From positions 1 through 43,097 of the forward strand of contig RGCL01000017.1 of the NCBI GenBank assembly GCA_009919175.1: a stretch of 43,097 nt of DNA, read 5' to 3'. Position numbers and translations under genes: made by a program. This document shows positions 26,521 through 34,942 of this stretch, piece by piece. The notes under the pieces were generated by a model. The model saw nothing but the letters and a program-made list of their open reading frames with translations, was not told the DNA's origin and ran no database searches. The first letter of the stretch is position 1. Each line of letters opens with the position of its first letter. The DNA is from Betaproteobacteria bacterium. Lineage in GTDB: Bacteria; Pseudomonadota; Gammaproteobacteria; Burkholderiales; Burkholderiaceae_C.

Positions 26521-27150
26521 ATGCAACCCACTTTGTTTGATTTCCTGTATTGGCTCAGCATGGCCGCAGTGGCCATCAACGCCTTGACGGGCGTGCTCGA
26601 TGCTGGCCGCAAGCAGATGGATGTGGTGGGCGTGGTCATGGTGGGCTGTGTGGCGGCGCTGGGCGGCGGCACTGTGCGCGACTTGTTGTTGCAGCGCCCC
26701 GTCTTCTGGATCCGTGATCCCAACTACCTGGTGGTGGCGTTCTTGGCGACGGTGCTGGTTTTTTTGCTGGTGCGTCGACTGCGCCTGCCCGCCACGGTGT
26801 TTTTGATTCCGGACGCCATCGGCCTGGCCTTGTTCACGGTGGCAGGCACGCAAATCGCACTGGACCACCCCACGCATTGGCTGGCCGCCTCGTTGCTGGG
26901 CGTGATCACGGGCGTGCTCGGCGGTGTCTTGCGCGATGTGTTGTGCAACGAGGTGCCCCTCATTTTTGTGCGCGGCGAACTCTATGCCACCGCCGCCTGG
27001 ATGGGCGCGCTGGTGCTGGTCTTGCTCGAACTGGTGCTGGGCTGGCAAGCCCTGAGTGCCAGCCTGGTGGCCATGCTGGTGATCTTTCTGGTGCGCGTGG
27101 CCGCACTCGCCTTCAAGCTGCGCATGCCCACCTACCGCGAGCGCAGCTGA
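26521..27150 (+). CDS. TRIC/UPF0126 family membrane channel (YicG-like)
   Basis: The product is 209 residues with seven membrane helices arranged as two homologous triple-helix halves plus one. Each half ends in the glycine-rich signature: GGGTVRDLLL and GGVLRDVLCNEVP. This is the trimeric intracellular cation channel-like fold; bacterial members conduct monovalent cations when studied. ATG 26521 was chosen over GTG 26515. It starts 35 bases after pilT and may be read through from that operon. It is convergent with the acyl-CoA dehydrogenase gene with only four bases between the stops and no visible hairpin. Confidence 0.9.
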   Translation: MQPTLFDFLYWLSMAAVAINALTGVLDAGRKQMDVVGVVMVGCVAALGGGTVRDLLLQRPVFWIRDPNYLVVAFLATVLVFLLVRRLRLPATVFLIPDAIGLALFTVAGTQIALDHPTHWLAASLLGVITGVLGGVLRDVLCNEVPLIFVRGELYATAAWMGALVLVLLELVLGWQALSASLVAMLVIFLVRVAALAFKLRMPTYRERS

Positions 27151-27154
27151 AGCC

Positions 27155-28285
27155 TCAGGCCAAGGCGCGTTGGATGATGATTTTTTGCACGTCGCTGGTG
27201 CCTTCGTAAATCTGGCACACGCGCACATCGCGGTAAATGCGCTCCACCGGAAAGTCAGCCACCACCCCATAGCCGCCCAGGGTTTGAATGGCCGCGCTGC
27301 AAATCGCCTCTGCCGTTTCGCTGGCAAACAGTTTGGCCATGGCCGCCTCCTTGAGGCAGGGCTGCCCCGCATCGCGCAGGCTCGCCGCATGCCAGGTGAG
27401 TTGGCGCGCCGCTTCCAGTCGGGTGGCGCAATCGGCCAGCCGAAAACCCACGGCCTGGTGGTTGAAGATGGCGGTGCCAAAGCTCTCGCGCTGCTTGGCA
27501 TAGTCCAGCGCCACATCCAGCGCGCTGCGTGCCATGCCAATGCTTTGCGCGGCAATGCCAATGCGCCCGCCCTCGAGCGCCGAGAGGGCAATCTTGTAGC
27601 CCTCGCCTTCAGCGCCGATCAAGTGGTCAGCGGGGATGCGGCAGTTGTCAAAGTTGATTTGCGCGGTGTCGCTGCTGTGTTGGCCGAGCTTGTCTTCGAG
27701 GCGCGCCACCTGATAGCCAGGTGTGCTGGTGGGGACGAGGAATGCGCTCATGCCTTTCTTGCCCGCGCCCTTGTCGGTCACAGCGATGACGATGGCCACA
27801 TCCCCGTTTTTGCCGCTGGTGATGAATTGCTTCACCCCCTGGATGACATAGTGGTCACCCTGGCGGGTGGCCGTGGTGCGCAAGGCAGAGGCATCTGAGC
27901 CCACATGCGGCTCGGTCAGGCAAAACGCACCCAGCATCTGCCCCTGTGCCAGGGGGGTGAGCCACTGTTTTTGCTGCGCCGCATTGCCATAGCGCATGAG
28001 GATGGCGTTGACCGGGCAATTGGTCACACTGATGGCCGTGCTGGTGCCGCCGTCGCCTGCGGCGATTTCTTCGAGCACCAAGGCCAGGGTGAGGTAGTCC
28101 AGGCCCGCACCCCCGAGGTCTTCGGGCACGCAAATGCCATACGCCCCCAACTCGGCCAAGCCCTGGTGAGCGGCTTTGGGGAAGTGGTGGGACTTGTCCC
28201 ATTCGGCGGCATGCGGCCAGAGCTCACGCTGGGCAAAGTCGCGCACGGCATCGCGGATCATGGTGTGGTCGGGGGTCAGCAACAT
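27155..28285 (-). CDS. Acyl-CoA dehydrogenase
   Basis: The product is 376 residues of flavoprotein acyl-CoA dehydrogenase: N-terminal helical domain from MLLTPDHTMIRDAVRDFAQR, substrate/FAD segment AFCLTEPHVGSDASAL, middle beta domain with KQFITSGKNGDVAIV, and C-terminal domain ending with RVCQIYEGTSDVQ, where Glu361 is the catalytic base of short- and medium-chain enzymes. The substrate is not fixed by sequence. I placed the start at ATG 28285 because residues upstream in the same frame are Arg-rich and unlike the family. It is the last gene of the leftward acyl-CoA operon, 19 bases after the short-chain dehydrogenase. Confidence 0.92.
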   Translation of the reverse strand: MLLTPDHTMIRDAVRDFAQRELWPHAAEWDKSHHFPKAAHQGLAELGAYGICVPEDLGGAGLDYLTLALVLEEIAAGDGGTSTAISVTNCPVNAILMRYGNAAQQKQWLTPLAQGQMLGAFCLTEPHVGSDASALRTTATRQGDHYVIQGVKQFITSGKNGDVAIVIAVTDKGAGKKGMSAFLVPTSTPGYQVARLEDKLGQHSSDTAQINFDNCRIPADHLIGAEGEGYKIALSALEGGRIGIAAQSIGMARSALDVALDYAKQRESFGTAIFNHQAVGFRLADCATRLEAARQLTWHAASLRDAGQPCLKEAAMAKLFASETAEAICSAAIQTLGGYGVVADFPVERIYRDVRVCQIYEGTSDVQKIIIQRALA

Positions 28286-28304
28286 GGGGACTCCTGTTCG
28301 GGCT

Positions 28305-28982
28305 TCACCACGCGATGCGGGTGCCGTCGTGATTGAAAAATGAACCGCGATCGTCCTCACGCGGCTGCGTGCACAGGCGGGTGAGCGTGGCGCACAGGCT
28401 ACGCGCACTCTGCACAGGCGTGAGCGTCGCCTGGGGTCCACCCATCTCGGTTTGGACCCAGCCCGGATGAAGGGCAACTGCGGTGATGTCGGGCTGCGCG
28501 GTGTGGATGCAGCGCACCACCATGTTGAGTGCAGCCTTGCTCACCCGGTAGAGCCAGGCCGATGAACTGTTGATGTCTTGCAGGCTGCCCATGGCCGAGC
28601 TGATGCAGGCCACCACGCCGTGCGCCGAGGCCACCATGGGCAGGATTTGCGGCAGGGTTTGCATGGCTCCCCACACATTGGTGTGCATGACGTGATCAAA
28701 GGCGGCTTGCGAGGGTGGCTCGGGAGCGGGAGCACGGTCAATGACCCCGGCCACATAGACCACCAGTTGCAGCTTTTCCCCATCGAGCACCCAGGCCAGG
28801 CGGGAATGACTCACCGGATCGGTCACATCGAGCTGGTGGGTTTCGCAACCCTCGTTGTCCAGCAACTCCAGGCCTTGGGCGCTTCTGGCCGTGGCCACGA
28901 CGCGCCAGCCTTGGGCTTTGAATTGGCGGGCCAATTCCAGGCCAATGCCGCGTGATGCACCCAGGAGCAAGACGGTGGGCAT
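28305..28982 (-). CDS. Short-chain dehydrogenase/reductase
   Basis: The product is 225 residues with the Rossmann motif LLGASRGIGLELA, the NAG-equivalent VVYVAGVI, the catalytic Ser in ACISSAMGS, and the YRVSKAA catalytic Tyr/Lys pair. After that, LHPGWVQTEMGG is the usual region binding the nicotinamide. The closest kind is the small CsgA-like group of SDRs, whose substrates are largely unknown. The start is ATG 28982; a TTG two codons upstream is also open. It lies between the thiolase (7-base gap) and the acyl-CoA dehydrogenase, so a carbonyl or hydroxyacyl intermediate of that operon is a fair guess. Confidence 0.88.
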   Translation of the reverse strand: MPTVLLLGASRGIGLELARQFKAQGWRVVATARSAQGLELLDNEGCETHQLDVTDPVSHSRLAWVLDGEKLQLVVYVAGVIDRAPAPEPPSQAAFDHVMHTNVWGAMQTLPQILPMVASAHGVVACISSAMGSLQDINSSSAWLYRVSKAALNMVVRCIHTAQPDITAVALHPGWVQTEMGGPQATLTPVQSARSLCATLTRLCTQPREDDRGSFFNHDGTRIAW

Positions 28983-28989
28983 GTGCAAC

Positions 28990-30171
28990 TCAGATCAGCT
29001 CGAGGGCCATGGCCGTGGCTTCACCGCCGCCAATGCACAAAGTGGCCAGGCCTTTTTTGAGGCCGCGCCCTTTGAGCGCGTGCAGCAGGGTCACGATGAT
29101 GCGAGCGCCCGATGCACCGATGGGGTGACCCAATGCACAGGCACCGCCATGGACGTTGACCTGGTCGTGCGACACCTTGAGCTCGTGCATCAAAGCCATG
29201 GGCACCACGGCAAAGGCCTCGTTGATTTCCCACAAGTCCACATCCTTGACCTGCCAGCCCGCCTTGGCCAGGGCTTTTTGTGTGGCACCAACCGGCGCGG
29301 TGGCGAACCACTCGGGTTCTTGCGCATGGGTGGCATGGCTGACGATGCGGGCCAGGGGTTTGCAGCCGAGCTTTTGGGCGGTGCTCTGGCGCATCATCAC
29401 CAGGGCGGCTGCGCCATCGTTGATGGAAGAGCTGGCCGCAGCGGTGATGGTGCCGTCTTTCTTGAAGGCGGGTTTGAGGGTGGGGATCTTGTCGACCTTG
29501 ATCTTGCCGGGACCTTCGTCGGTGTCGATCACCGACTCGCCAGCGCGGGTCTTGACGGTGACGGCTGCAATCTCGGCCTTGAAGGCGCCGCTTGCAATGG
29601 CGGCTTGCGCGCGCTGCACACTGGCCATGGCGAAGGCGTCTTGCTGCTCGCGGGTGAACTGGTATTTGGCCGCGCAGTCTTCGCCAAAGGTGCCCATGCT
29701 GCGCCCAGCCTGGTAGGCGTCCTCGAGGCCGTCGAGCATCATGTGATCAAAGAGGCGGTCGTGGCCCAAGCGATAGCCGCCACGCCCTTTGAGCATGAGG
29801 TAGGGTGCATTGGTCATGCTCTCCATGCCGCCGGCCACCAGCACATCGTGCGAGCCAGCAAGCAGCATGTCGTGGGCGAACATGGCCGCACGCATGCCCG
29901 AGCCACACATCTTGGACAAGGTCACCGCGCCTGCGCTCTTGGGCAACCCGCCTTTGAAGGCGGCTTGCCTGGCCGGTGCCTGACCTTGACCGGCCATGAG
30001 GCAGTTGCCAAACAACACCTCGGTCACCAAGTCGGGCGAGATGCCTGCGCGCTGCACCGCAGCCGCAATGGCCACGCCGCCAAGGTCGTGGGCTGCGAGG
30101 CTGGAGAAGTCGCCTTGAAAGCTGCCCATGGGGGTTCGGGCTGCACTCACCAATACAACGGGATCATTCAT
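28990..30171 (-). CDS. Acetyl-CoA C-acetyltransferase (thiolase)
   Basis: The product is 393 residues. The nucleophile is Cys89 in SKMCGSGMRA; the other catalytic blocks are WEINEAFA, GHPIGASGAR and the C-terminal LCIGGGEATAMAL with its acid/base Cys. These are typical of degradative or biosynthetic acetoacetyl-CoA thiolases. In this leucine-related operon it would split acetoacetyl-CoA, formed from the acetoacetate that HMG-CoA lyase produces. No CoA-transferase or acetoacetyl-CoA synthetase is in the window. Start ATG 30171; gap of 39 bases from the carbonic anhydrase. Confidence 0.93.
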   Translation of the reverse strand: MNDPVVLVSAARTPMGSFQGDFSSLAAHDLGGVAIAAAVQRAGISPDLVTEVLFGNCLMAGQGQAPARQAAFKGGLPKSAGAVTLSKMCGSGMRAAMFAHDMLLAGSHDVLVAGGMESMTNAPYLMLKGRGGYRLGHDRLFDHMMLDGLEDAYQAGRSMGTFGEDCAAKYQFTREQQDAFAMASVQRAQAAIASGAFKAEIAAVTVKTRAGESVIDTDEGPGKIKVDKIPTLKPAFKKDGTITAAASSSINDGAAALVMMRQSTAQKLGCKPLARIVSHATHAQEPEWFATAPVGATQKALAKAGWQVKDVDLWEINEAFAVVPMALMHELKVSHDQVNVHGGACALGHPIGASGARIIVTLLHALKGRGLKKGLATLCIGGGEATAMALELI

Positions 30172-30210
30172 GAGGGTCTCTTTTCAGTTGAATCAAACAC
30201 ACAAAGGGGC

Positions 30211-30864
30211 TCAAAACCCACGGGGATAACGCTTGATGGCGTTGCGAAACACATCCACCACCTCGCCAGGATTGGACATGCTGACTTGCAAGTCCTTGAG
30301 CAGCCCATCGCTCAAGCCATAAATCCAGCCATGGACTGAGATTTTTTGCCCGCGTGACCAGGCGTCTTGCATGACGTTGGACAAGGCCACATTGCCCACT
30401 TGTTCGATGACGTTCATCTCGCACAGGGTGTTTTCCATCTCCTGCTGCGGCAAATGATTGAGGCGCTGGCGGTGGCGCAAGCGCACGTCCTGCACATGGC
30501 GCAGCCAGTTGTCCACCAGACCGATGCGCTTGCCCTGTGCGGCAGCGATCACACCGCCGCACTGGTAATGCCCCACCACGATGATGTGCTCGACCTTGAG
30601 GGCGTCGACCGCAAATTGAATCACGGACAAGGCATTGAGGTCGGAGTGGACCACCACATTGGCCACGTTGCGATGAACAAAGACCTCGCCTGGCGCCAGG
30701 CCAGTGATCTGGTTGGCCGGCACGCGGCTGTCAGAGCAGCCAATCCACAAATATTTGGGCGTCTGCAACTGGGACAACTCACGGAAGTATCCCGGCTGCT
30801 CGGCCTCCATCTGGGCCGCCCAGCGGCGGTTGTTGTCCAGCAAGTCTTTGAGGGCGTTGTTCAA
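30211..30864 (-). CDS. can: Beta-carbonic anhydrase
   Basis: The product is 217 residues. The zinc ligands are visible as C43 and D45 within CSDSR (43-47), and H99 and C102 in GHYQCGG, with the Asp45-Arg47 dyad present. It interconverts carbon dioxide and bicarbonate in the cytoplasm. The start is a TTG at 30864: no in-frame ATG occurs between the liuA stop and residue 19, and MNNALKDLLDNN matches the family N-terminus. It sits 20 bases downstream of isovaleryl-CoA dehydrogenase, so it can supply bicarbonate to methylcrotonyl-CoA carboxylase of the same pathway. Confidence 0.94.
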   Translation of the reverse strand: MNNALKDLLDNNRRWAAQMEAEQPGYFRELSQLQTPKYLWIGCSDSRVPANQITGLAPGEVFVHRNVANVVVHSDLNALSVIQFAVDALKVEHIIVVGHYQCGGVIAAAQGKRIGLVDNWLRHVQDVRLRHRQRLNHLPQQEMENTLCEMNVIEQVGNVALSNVMQDAWSRGQKISVHGWIYGLSDGLLKDLQVSMSNPGEVVDVFRNAIKRYPRGF

Positions 30865-30884
30865 GATGGGCTCGCTTGGTGGGG

Positions 30885-32066
30885 TCAGCAGGTTTCGGAG
30901 AACAGCTCGCGGCCAATGAGCATGCGCCGGATTTCACTCGTGCCCGCTCCAATCTCGTAGAGCTTGGCGTCACGCCACAAACGCCCCAGCGGGTAGTCGT
31001 TGATGTAGCCATTGCCACCAAAAATCTGAATGCCCTCGCCGGCCATCCAGGTGGCTTTCTCGGCGCACCACAAGATCACCGAGGCGCAGTCCTTGCGCAC
31101 TTGGCGAACGTGCTCTGTGCCCAGCATGTCCAGGTTCTTGCCAATGGTGTAGAGGAAGGAGCGGCCGGCTTGCAGCACGGTGTACATGTCGGCCATCTTG
31201 CCCTGGATGAGCTGGAACTCCCCAATGGACTGGCCAAACTGCTTGCGTTCATGGATGTAGGGGATGACGTTGTCCATCACCGCCTGCATGATGCCGATGG
31301 GACCGGCGGCCAGGACGGCACGCTCGTAGTCCAGACCGCTCATGAGCACCTTGGCCCCATTGTTGAGGCCGCCCAGGATGTGGTCGGCTGGGACCTCGAC
31401 GTTGTTGAAGACGAGCTCGCCGGTGTGGCTGCCGCGCATGCCCAGCTTGTCGAGCTTTTGCGCCACTGAAAAGCCCTTCATGGACTTTTCGATCAAGAAG
31501 GCCGTCACGCCCCGCGCGCCCAACTCGGGCTCGGTCTTGGCATAGACGACCAAGGTGTCGGCGTCCGGGCCGTTGGTGATCCACATCTTGGTGCCATTGA
31601 GCAGGTAGTAGCCGCCTTTGTCCTCGGCCTTGAGTTTCATGCTGATGACATCGCTGCCTGCACCCGGCTCGCTCATGGCCAGCGCGCCCACGTGTTCGCC
31701 GCTGATGAGCTTGGGCAGGAATTTCTGCTTTTGCGCCTCGGAGCCGTTGCGCTTGATCTGGTTGACGCACAGATTGGAGTGCGCGCCGTAAGACAAGCCC
31801 ACGCTGGCGCTGGCGCGCGAGACTTCTTCCATGGCAATCATGTGGGCCAAATAACCCATCTCAGCCCCGCCATAGGCCTGGGGTGCGGTGATGCCCAGGA
31901 TGCCCAGCTCGCCCATCTTGCGCCACAAGTCCATGGGGAATTGATCGCTGGCGTCGATTTGCGCGGCGCGGGGTGCGATCTCGGCCTGGGCAAACGCCTC
32001 GACGGCATCGCGCAAGGCGTTGATGTCTTCGCCCAGTTGAAAGTTGAGTCCGGGTAATGTGCTCAT
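30885..32066 (-). CDS. liuA: Isovaleryl-CoA dehydrogenase
   Basis: The product is 393 residues of acyl-CoA dehydrogenase fold. Two traits identify isovaleryl-CoA dehydrogenase. The catalytic Glu sits in [13 protein letters not shown] (Glu248), as in the human enzyme. The usual C-terminal Glu site reads [12 protein letters not shown], with Gly-Ala where medium-chain enzymes have YEGT. FAD and substrate blocks [12 protein letters not shown] and [11 protein letters not shown] are intact. It oxidises isovaleryl-CoA to 3-methylcrotonyl-CoA, feeding liuBD. ATG 32066; the gene follows the thioesterase by 25 bases. Confidence 0.95.
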   Translation of the reverse strand: MSTLPGLNFQLGEDINALRDAVEAFAQAEIAPRAAQIDASDQFPMDLWRKMGELGILGITAPQAYGGAEMGYLAHMIAMEEVSRASASVGLSYGAHSNLCVNQIKRNGSEAQKQKFLPKLISGEHVGALAMSEPGAGSDVISMKLKAEDKGGYYLLNGTKMWITNGPDADTLVVYAKTEPELGARGVTAFLIEKSMKGFSVAQKLDKLGMRGSHTGELVFNNVEVPADHILGGLNNGAKVLMSGLDYERAVLAAGPIGIMQAVMDNVIPYIHERKQFGQSIGEFQLIQGKMADMYTVLQAGRSFLYTIGKNLDMLGTEHVRQVRKDCASVILWCAEKATWMAGEGIQIFGGNGYINDYPLGRLWRDAKLYEIGAGTSEIRRMLIGRELFSETC

Positions 32067-32091
32067 GGGGAGTCCTTTTGCAAACAGGGTC

Positions 32092-32556
32092 TCAGGTGGG
32101 GATCACCTTGTTGGGGACGGGCGCCACCGTGGCTTGAATGAGGGCGCAGTCGCTGACTTTGCCGTCGGGTGCATGGTGGGTGACTTCGCCCTGGGTGATG
32201 ATGAGTCGCTTGCCTGCGCGGATGACCCGCCCGGTGGCCTGCAACTCGCCATCTTTGAACGAGGCGAGGAAATTGATCTTGTATTCCACGGTGGTGACTT
32301 CCATGCCGGGCTCGGCCACGGTGAGCGCGGCATAGCCACAGGCAATGTCGGCCAAAGCGCCCATGGCGCCGCCATGAAAGCCGTCTTGCTGCTGGGTGAC
32401 TTTGTCGCTGTAGGGCAAGGCCACTTGCACCTTGCCAGGCTCGACATGGACGACGCGCGCGCCCAGGTGGCGCATCATGCCCTGGCGCACAAAGCTCGAT
32501 TCGATGCGCGCCCTGGCGCTGGCCGTGTGCTCGGGGGTGGAAGCGGGAGGGGTCAT
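32092..32556 (-). CDS. PaaI-type hotdog-fold thioesterase
   Basis: The product is 154 residues with the hotdog core and the PaaI signature [20 protein letters not shown], followed by [11 protein letters not shown] and the strand [11 protein letters not shown]. Such enzymes hydrolyse acyl-CoA esters and may recover CoA when intermediates accumulate. The substrate is unknown; position next to liuR and liuA favours a branched acyl-CoA. Its ATG overlaps the liuR stop by four bases (32553-32556). The family start is often a little downstream of the MTPPAS leader seen here, so the exact N-terminus is uncertain. Confidence 0.88.
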   Translation of the reverse strand: MTPPASTPEHTASARARIESSFVRQGMMRHLGARVVHVEPGKVQVALPYSDKVTQQQDGFHGGAMGALADIACGYAALTVAEPGMEVTTVEYKINFLASFKDGELQATGRVIRAGKRLIITQGEVTHHAPDGKVSDCALIQATVAPVPNKVIPT

Positions 32557-32951
32557 GTGCGCGCCTTTTTTTGTTTGGCCAGCAAGGCACGGGCTTCGCG
32601 CTCGTGCTGCTTGACCTCATCGAGGTTGGCCTGGATTTCCTGCAATTGGACTTCGAGCTGATGGCGGTGCTGCACCAGCACTGAAATGAACCGGTCCAGC
32701 TGCGCCACGGTGTCGCGCGGGCTGTCGTACATGTCGATGATGTCCTTGGCCTCGGTCAGCGACAAGCCCAAGCGTTTGGCCCTCAGGGTCAGGCGCAACC
32801 GGGTGCGATCGCGGTTGGAATACATGCGGTTGCGCCCGCCCGGACCTGCACGGGTGGGGCTGAGCAAGCCCATGTCCTCGTAAAACCGGATGGCCCGAGT
32901 GGTCAGATCGAATTCTTTGGACAGTTCGCTGATGGTGAAGGTGGTCGCCAT
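32553..32951 (-). CDS. liuR: MerR-family regulator, LiuR-like
   Basis: The product is 132 residues. The N-terminal winged helix has FTISELSKEFDLTTRAIRFY, then EDMGLLSPTR and NRMYSNRDRTRLRLTLRAKR; a coiled-coil dimer helix follows, and no C-terminal effector domain or cysteine site for metals is present. This is the short MerR type of LiuR, which controls branched-chain amino acid catabolism in gamma- and betaproteobacteria. Being first in an operon with isovaleryl-CoA dehydrogenase supports the name. ATG 32951 is chosen over an upstream codon that would include the operator. A perfect palindrome lies 21 bases upstream. Confidence 0.88.
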   Translation of the reverse strand: MATTFTISELSKEFDLTTRAIRFYEDMGLLSPTRAGPGGRNRMYSNRDRTRLRLTLRAKRLGLSLTEAKDIIDMYDSPRDTVAQLDRFISVLVQHRHQLEVQLQEIQANLDEVKQHEREARALLAKQKKART

Positions 32952-32965
32952 GACGACATCTTTTT

Positions 32966-32994
32966 TTGACGTTGACGTAAACGTCAATTATGGT
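32966..32994 (+). promoter_or_regulatory. LiuR-like operator inside a sigma-70 promoter
   Basis: TTGACGTAAACGTCAA (32972-32987) is a palindrome of two seven-base arms, TTGACGT and ACGTCAA, around AA. On the plus strand it is the 17-base spacer, with one T added, between -35 TTGACG (32966-32971) and -10 TATGGT (32989-32994). LiuR sites in other proteobacteria have ACGT half-sites of this kind. It would control the divergent metallo-hydrolase and, in the other direction, liuR. Confidence 0.75.
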
Positions 32995-33003
32995 AGCGCA
33001 CTC

Positions 33004-34077
33004 ATGAACACCCTGGAATCCGAACTGGCCTACCCTTTGGGCGATACCCTGCCCAAGCCTACAGAACCCTTACAAATTGCGCCAGGGGTGTTTTGGGTGC
33101 GCCTGAGCCTGCCGTTCCAGCTCAACCACATCAACACCTGGCTGATCCGTGACCAGGTGGAAGACCAGCCGGGCTGGTGCGTTGTGGACTGCGGCGTGAA
33201 CCAGGCCAGCAGCCGCGAGCAATGGGAAGCCATCTTTGACCAGCACCTGGAAGGCTTGCCTGTGCTCAGGGTGGTGGTCACGCACATGCACCCCGATCAC
33301 ATTGGCTTGGCGCAATGGATTGGCCAGCGCTGGCAAGCCCCCATGTGGATCAGCAGCACCGAATTCATGACGGCACGCGCGGTCCTCGCCAAGGAGCGAA
33401 CGCAAGGCGGCGAGCTGGCCGCGCGCTTTTTTGCGCGTCATGGCTTGCGCGACGAGGCGGCCTTGGAGCGGGTGCGCACACGCGGCGACGAGTACCGGGG
33501 CATGGTGCCCTCGCTGCCCGATCAGCACCACAGGCTCATGGACCAGTTTGTATTGAGCCTGGGGCAGACCGATTGGGTTTGCCATGCAGGCTATGGCCAC
33601 TCACCCGAGCACATGGCCTTGCACTGCGCTCAGCAGTCCATCCTCATCTCGGGTGACATGGTGTTGCCGCGCATCTCCACCAATGTGAGCGTGTTCGAAT
33701 CTGAACCCGAGGGCGACCCGCTGCTGCTGTACATGCAGTCGCTCGAGCGGCTGCGTCAACTCCCCAGCGAAACGCTGGTGCTGCCCTCGCATGGACGGCC
33801 TTTCAAGGGGTTGCATCGCCGCATCGACCAGCTGCAAGCGCATCACCATGACCGGCTCGCCGAGTTGATGGCGGCTTGCGCCAACGCATCGCTCAGTGGC
33901 ATGGATGCGGTGGAAGTGATGTTTGCTCGCGACCTCGATGCCTACCAATTGCCGTTTGCCTTGGGCGAAGCCGTGGCCCATTTGCACACGCTGTGGCATC
34001 AGGGTCAGTTGAAGCGCACTTGCGATGCCGATGGGGTGTACCGCTTCAAAGCCAGGGCGGAATGGATTCGGTCCTGA
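33004..34077 (+). CDS. Metallo-beta-lactamase-fold hydrolase, divergent from liuR
   Basis: The product is 357 residues with the MBL metal site THMHPDHIG, further ligands in HAGYGHSPEH and SGDMVLPRI, and the C-terminal SHGRPFKG. The long helical C-terminal part (LQAHHHDRLAELMAACAN) resembles LACTB2-like and glyoxalase II-like groups. The substrate is unknown; an acyl-CoA thioester is plausible because its promoter contains the LiuR-like operator. ATG 33004 lies about ten bases after the -10 element and has no Shine-Dalgarno, so its mRNA may be leaderless. Its last 32 bases overlap the convergent metallopeptidase gene. Confidence 0.88.
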   Translation: MNTLESELAYPLGDTLPKPTEPLQIAPGVFWVRLSLPFQLNHINTWLIRDQVEDQPGWCVVDCGVNQASSREQWEAIFDQHLEGLPVLRVVVTHMHPDHIGLAQWIGQRWQAPMWISSTEFMTARAVLAKERTQGGELAARFFARHGLRDEAALERVRTRGDEYRGMVPSLPDQHHRLMDQFVLSLGQTDWVCHAGYGHSPEHMALHCAQQSILISGDMVLPRISTNVSVFESEPEGDPLLLYMQSLERLRQLPSETLVLPSHGRPFKGLHRRIDQLQAHHHDRLAELMAACANASLSGMDAVEVMFARDLDAYQLPFALGEAVAHLHTLWHQGQLKRTCDADGVYRFKARAEWIRS

Positions 34078-34936
34078 GGGCTTTGCGCTGGCCCTGGTAG
34101 TCGGGCACCACGCTGGCCACGGTGTCCCAGAACTGGGGGCTGTGGTTCATGACCCGCAAATGGCTGAGTTCGTGCACCACCACATAGTCAATCACCGAAG
34201 GCTTGAAATGGATGAGCCGCCAATTGAGGCGGATGCGCCCATCGGCGCTGGCCGTGCCCCAGCGGGTGTTGGCACTGCTGAGTGACAAATGGGTCCACCG
34301 CACCTGCAGCTTGGGCGCGTAGTGATCCAGGCGCTCGGTGAACAGCTGACGCGCCATTTGCATCAGCCAGGCCTGGGTGGCATCGCGGATTTGGGCGGCG
34401 CTGGCTTGCTGGCTCAGGCCCAAATGCAAATGCCATTGGGCAGATTCGTCGGCCAGGCCGCTGCGCAACGCCTGGTCAAAGGCCGCATGTTGCAAGGTGG
34501 GGTCCAGCACCAGGCGCAAGTGCTGACCCAGATAGGGCACCAGGGCACCGTCTTGCCACACGATGGCCTGAGCCAGGTGGTCTCGCCGGGCTTGCTGGGC
34601 TTCACCCAATTTGCGAATGATCCAGCTGGCTCGCTCGCGCAAGGCGGCTTCAATTTCAGTGCGACCCACCCAACGGGGTGCGCGCACCTCCAGACCGTCT
34701 TGACCCACCAGCATGCCAATGGTTTTGCGCCGCGCATGCTGATGGTGGTAGAGGACTTCCATGCCTTGCAAGTCAATGCGGCGATTGGCCTTGGGATGAT
34801 GAAAGCCGATGGCGGCGTTGTCGGTGAGCAGGGCCTGGGTTTCGGTGAGCGGCGGCTTGCCCCGTTGCGATTCGGGTTCGGCCTGCGGGGCAGGGGGCGA
34901 AAAGAAGTCCAGCGCGAGTTGGAACAACTTGCCCAT
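34046..34936 (-). CDS. YgjP-like zinc metallopeptidase (M48/SprT-related, DUF45)
   Basis: The product is 296 residues. The C-terminal third holds the zinc motif VVHELSHLRVMNHSPQFW, where HELSH and the later His bind zinc, preceded by SSANTRWGTASADGRIRLNW, the block seen in DUF45 proteins. N-terminal residues up to about 40 are a polar, Pro-rich extension (PPAPQAEPESQRGKP). No signal peptide is seen, so it should act in the cytoplasm. Substrates are not known for the family. It follows the acyltransferase with a six-base gap and ends inside the convergent MBL gene. Confidence 0.88.
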   Translation of the reverse strand: MGKLFQLALDFFSPPAPQAEPESQRGKPPLTETQALLTDNAAIGFHHPKANRRIDLQGMEVLYHHQHARRKTIGMLVGQDGLEVRAPRWVGRTEIEAALRERASWIIRKLGEAQQARRDHLAQAIVWQDGALVPYLGQHLRLVLDPTLQHAAFDQALRSGLADESAQWHLHLGLSQQASAAQIRDATQAWLMQMARQLFTERLDHYAPKLQVRWTHLSLSSANTRWGTASADGRIRLNWRLIHFKPSVIDYVVVHELSHLRVMNHSPQFWDTVASVVPDYQGQRKALRTESIPPWL

Positions 34937-34942
34937 CGTGCG

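Noticed and set aside
28286-28477. An N-terminal extension of the acyl-CoA dehydrogenase
   Set aside because: The extra 64 residues are Arg/Pro-rich and overlap the end of the short-chain dehydrogenase gene; the family start fits ATG 28285.
28855-30339. A long open frame on the plus strand opposite the thiolase
   Set aside because: The minus-strand thiolase has all catalytic blocks. The antisense product has no recognisable fold and an unnatural Gly/His content.
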